DNA from: an uncultured Ruminococcus sp.
GTDB lineage: Bacteria; Bacillota; Clostridia; Oscillospirales; Ruminococcaceae
Assembly (NCBI GenBank): GCA_900539835.1
Contig: UQDR01000041.1
Coordinates: 1 to 6,294 of the forward strand
Reading direction: 5' to 3'
Length of the DNA stretch: 6,294 bases
Shown: piece by piece, positions 5,664-6,294 of the stretch
How the letters are laid out: each line of letters opens with the position of its first letter
Numbering within the stretch: position 1 is the stretch's first letter
Notes under the pieces: generated by a model
Told to the model about the DNA's origin: nothing
Database searches by the model: none
What the model saw: the letters and a program-made list of their open reading frames with translations, nothing else
Position numbers and translations under genes: made by a program

Positions 5664-6294
5664 TTGAAAATAAAGAATTTTCTTATTTCAACGACAGCAA
5701 GTATTCTTGCCTTTTCAAGCATTATAGGAACGTCATTTTTAAATGAAAAGGTTGTTAATGCCGCTGATGAAAATCAGCCCCTTTATGAACAAGTCCTATA
5801 TGAAGGCTTTGTTGATAAGTCGGTAACTACTGGTTATGAACTTAACATTGATAACTACCCTTGTTCAAGGGGAGTTCATGATGAGAAAATTAAGATTACT
5901 TTTACAGGTAATTATAATAAAACTTCAAGAGGAATGGCTGTAACGGTTGCTGCTGTACTTCCCAATTTATCTACTGGTGAAAATGTTACGGTAGGAGGAC
6001 AGGTAATTTATACAACTCCTAATGAATACGGAATTGAAGTTTCATCCGAAGTTTCAATTTCGGATATATTAGCTGCAGCTAAACATAAAAATACTACTGG
6101 TGTAAAAGGAACACCTGCAACTGAAGATGTACACAAGTTTGTTATCTATACAGGAAATTATGCTTTAAATAATAATGTTAAAATTGAGGTATTAACCCCA
6201 TTTGAAAGTGAACCAACAACCCTCACCTGCGAAGTAAAATACCAGCAGAAAATAGAGAGTCCTAATGATATACGTTTCATAGGAATAGCAGATG
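5664..6294 (+). CDS. Secreted protein with a diverged repeat domain (5' part; runs off window)
   Basis: The first 210 codons of an exported protein, open to the window edge. It starts with TTG and a signal peptide (MKIKNFLISTTASILAFSS..., probable cleavage near VNA|AD, residues 33-34). Residues about 44-179 look like a diverged copy of the repeat in the neighbouring gene: VLYEGFVD matches NLFEGELD, KIKITFTGNY matches TIKITYTGAN, HKFVIYTGNYALNNN matches NTYVFQNWGLADLT, and VKIEVLTP matches CKIELLVP. The Trp of WGL is replaced (GNYAL). After this, TTLTCEVKYQ and NDIRFIGIAD (201-210) begin another domain resembling the 'IRFI' beta-domain common in clostridial secreted proteins, though the evidence is only a few residues. 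It lies 124 bases after the three-repeat protein and in the same direction, so a joint secreted-protein operon is likely. Codon use is AT-rich, unlike its neighbour. Confidence 0.8.
   Translation, partial: MKIKNFLISTTASILAFSSIIGTSFLNEKVVNAADENQPLYEQVLYEGFVDKSVTTGYELNIDNYPCSRGVHDEKIKITFTGNYNKTSRGMAVTVAAVLPNLSTGENVTVGGQVIYTTPNEYGIEVSSEVSISDILAAAKHKNTTGVKGTPATEDVHKFVIYTGNYALNNNVKIEVLTPFESEPTTLTCEVKYQQKIESPNDIRFIGIAD

Overview
The window looks like chromosomal DNA of an AT-rich, low-GC Gram-positive gut or rumen clostridium, most likely near Ruminococcus/Oscillospiraceae. The basis is strong AGGAGG-type ribosome sites, sigma-A-type promoter boxes, a TTG start, a bile-salt-hydrolase-type enzyme closely resembling clostridial ones, and secreted Ala/Thr-rich repeat proteins. 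This assignment is an inference from style and recognised families, not from a marker gene.

Layout. (1) Bases 1-75 are the last 24 codons of an unidentified plus-strand gene. (2) Bases 98-946, minus strand, encode a tocopherol-cyclase-family protein. (3) A short divergent intergenic region (947-1039) separates it from a plus-strand pair, a choloylglycine hydrolase/bile salt hydrolase (1040-2017) and a YyaL/SPATA20-type thioredoxin-domain protein (2030-3976). The two are only 12 bases apart and are probably one operon. (4) A 330-base gap (3977-4306) holds a weak terminator candidate, an AT-rich stretch with a small inverted repeat, a good sigma-A promoter (TTGATA-17-TATAAT) and a structured leader of about 144 bases. 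(5) Bases 4307-5539 encode a secreted protein made of three tandem repeats of about 115 residues, each with a [ND]WGL signature. (6) A 124-base spacer (5540-5663) folds into a nested stem structure and carries a 13-base segment perfectly complementary to the leader of the preceding gene. (7) From 5664 to the window end runs a second secreted protein (TTG start, open at the right edge) whose first domain is a diverged relative of the same repeat.

The left half is housekeeping or bile-tolerance enzymology: deconjugation of bile salts with a co-transcribed thioredoxin-fold protein. The right half is the more unusual part: a strongly promoted secreted repeat-protein locus with RNA-level features that are not explained by ordinary gene expression signals. 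The most interesting candidates are the undescribed-looking repeat domain shared by the two neighbouring secreted proteins, the 13-base leader/spacer complementarity, and the two mutually exclusive folds available to the leader. No mobile element, CRISPR array, tRNA or rRNA gene was seen.
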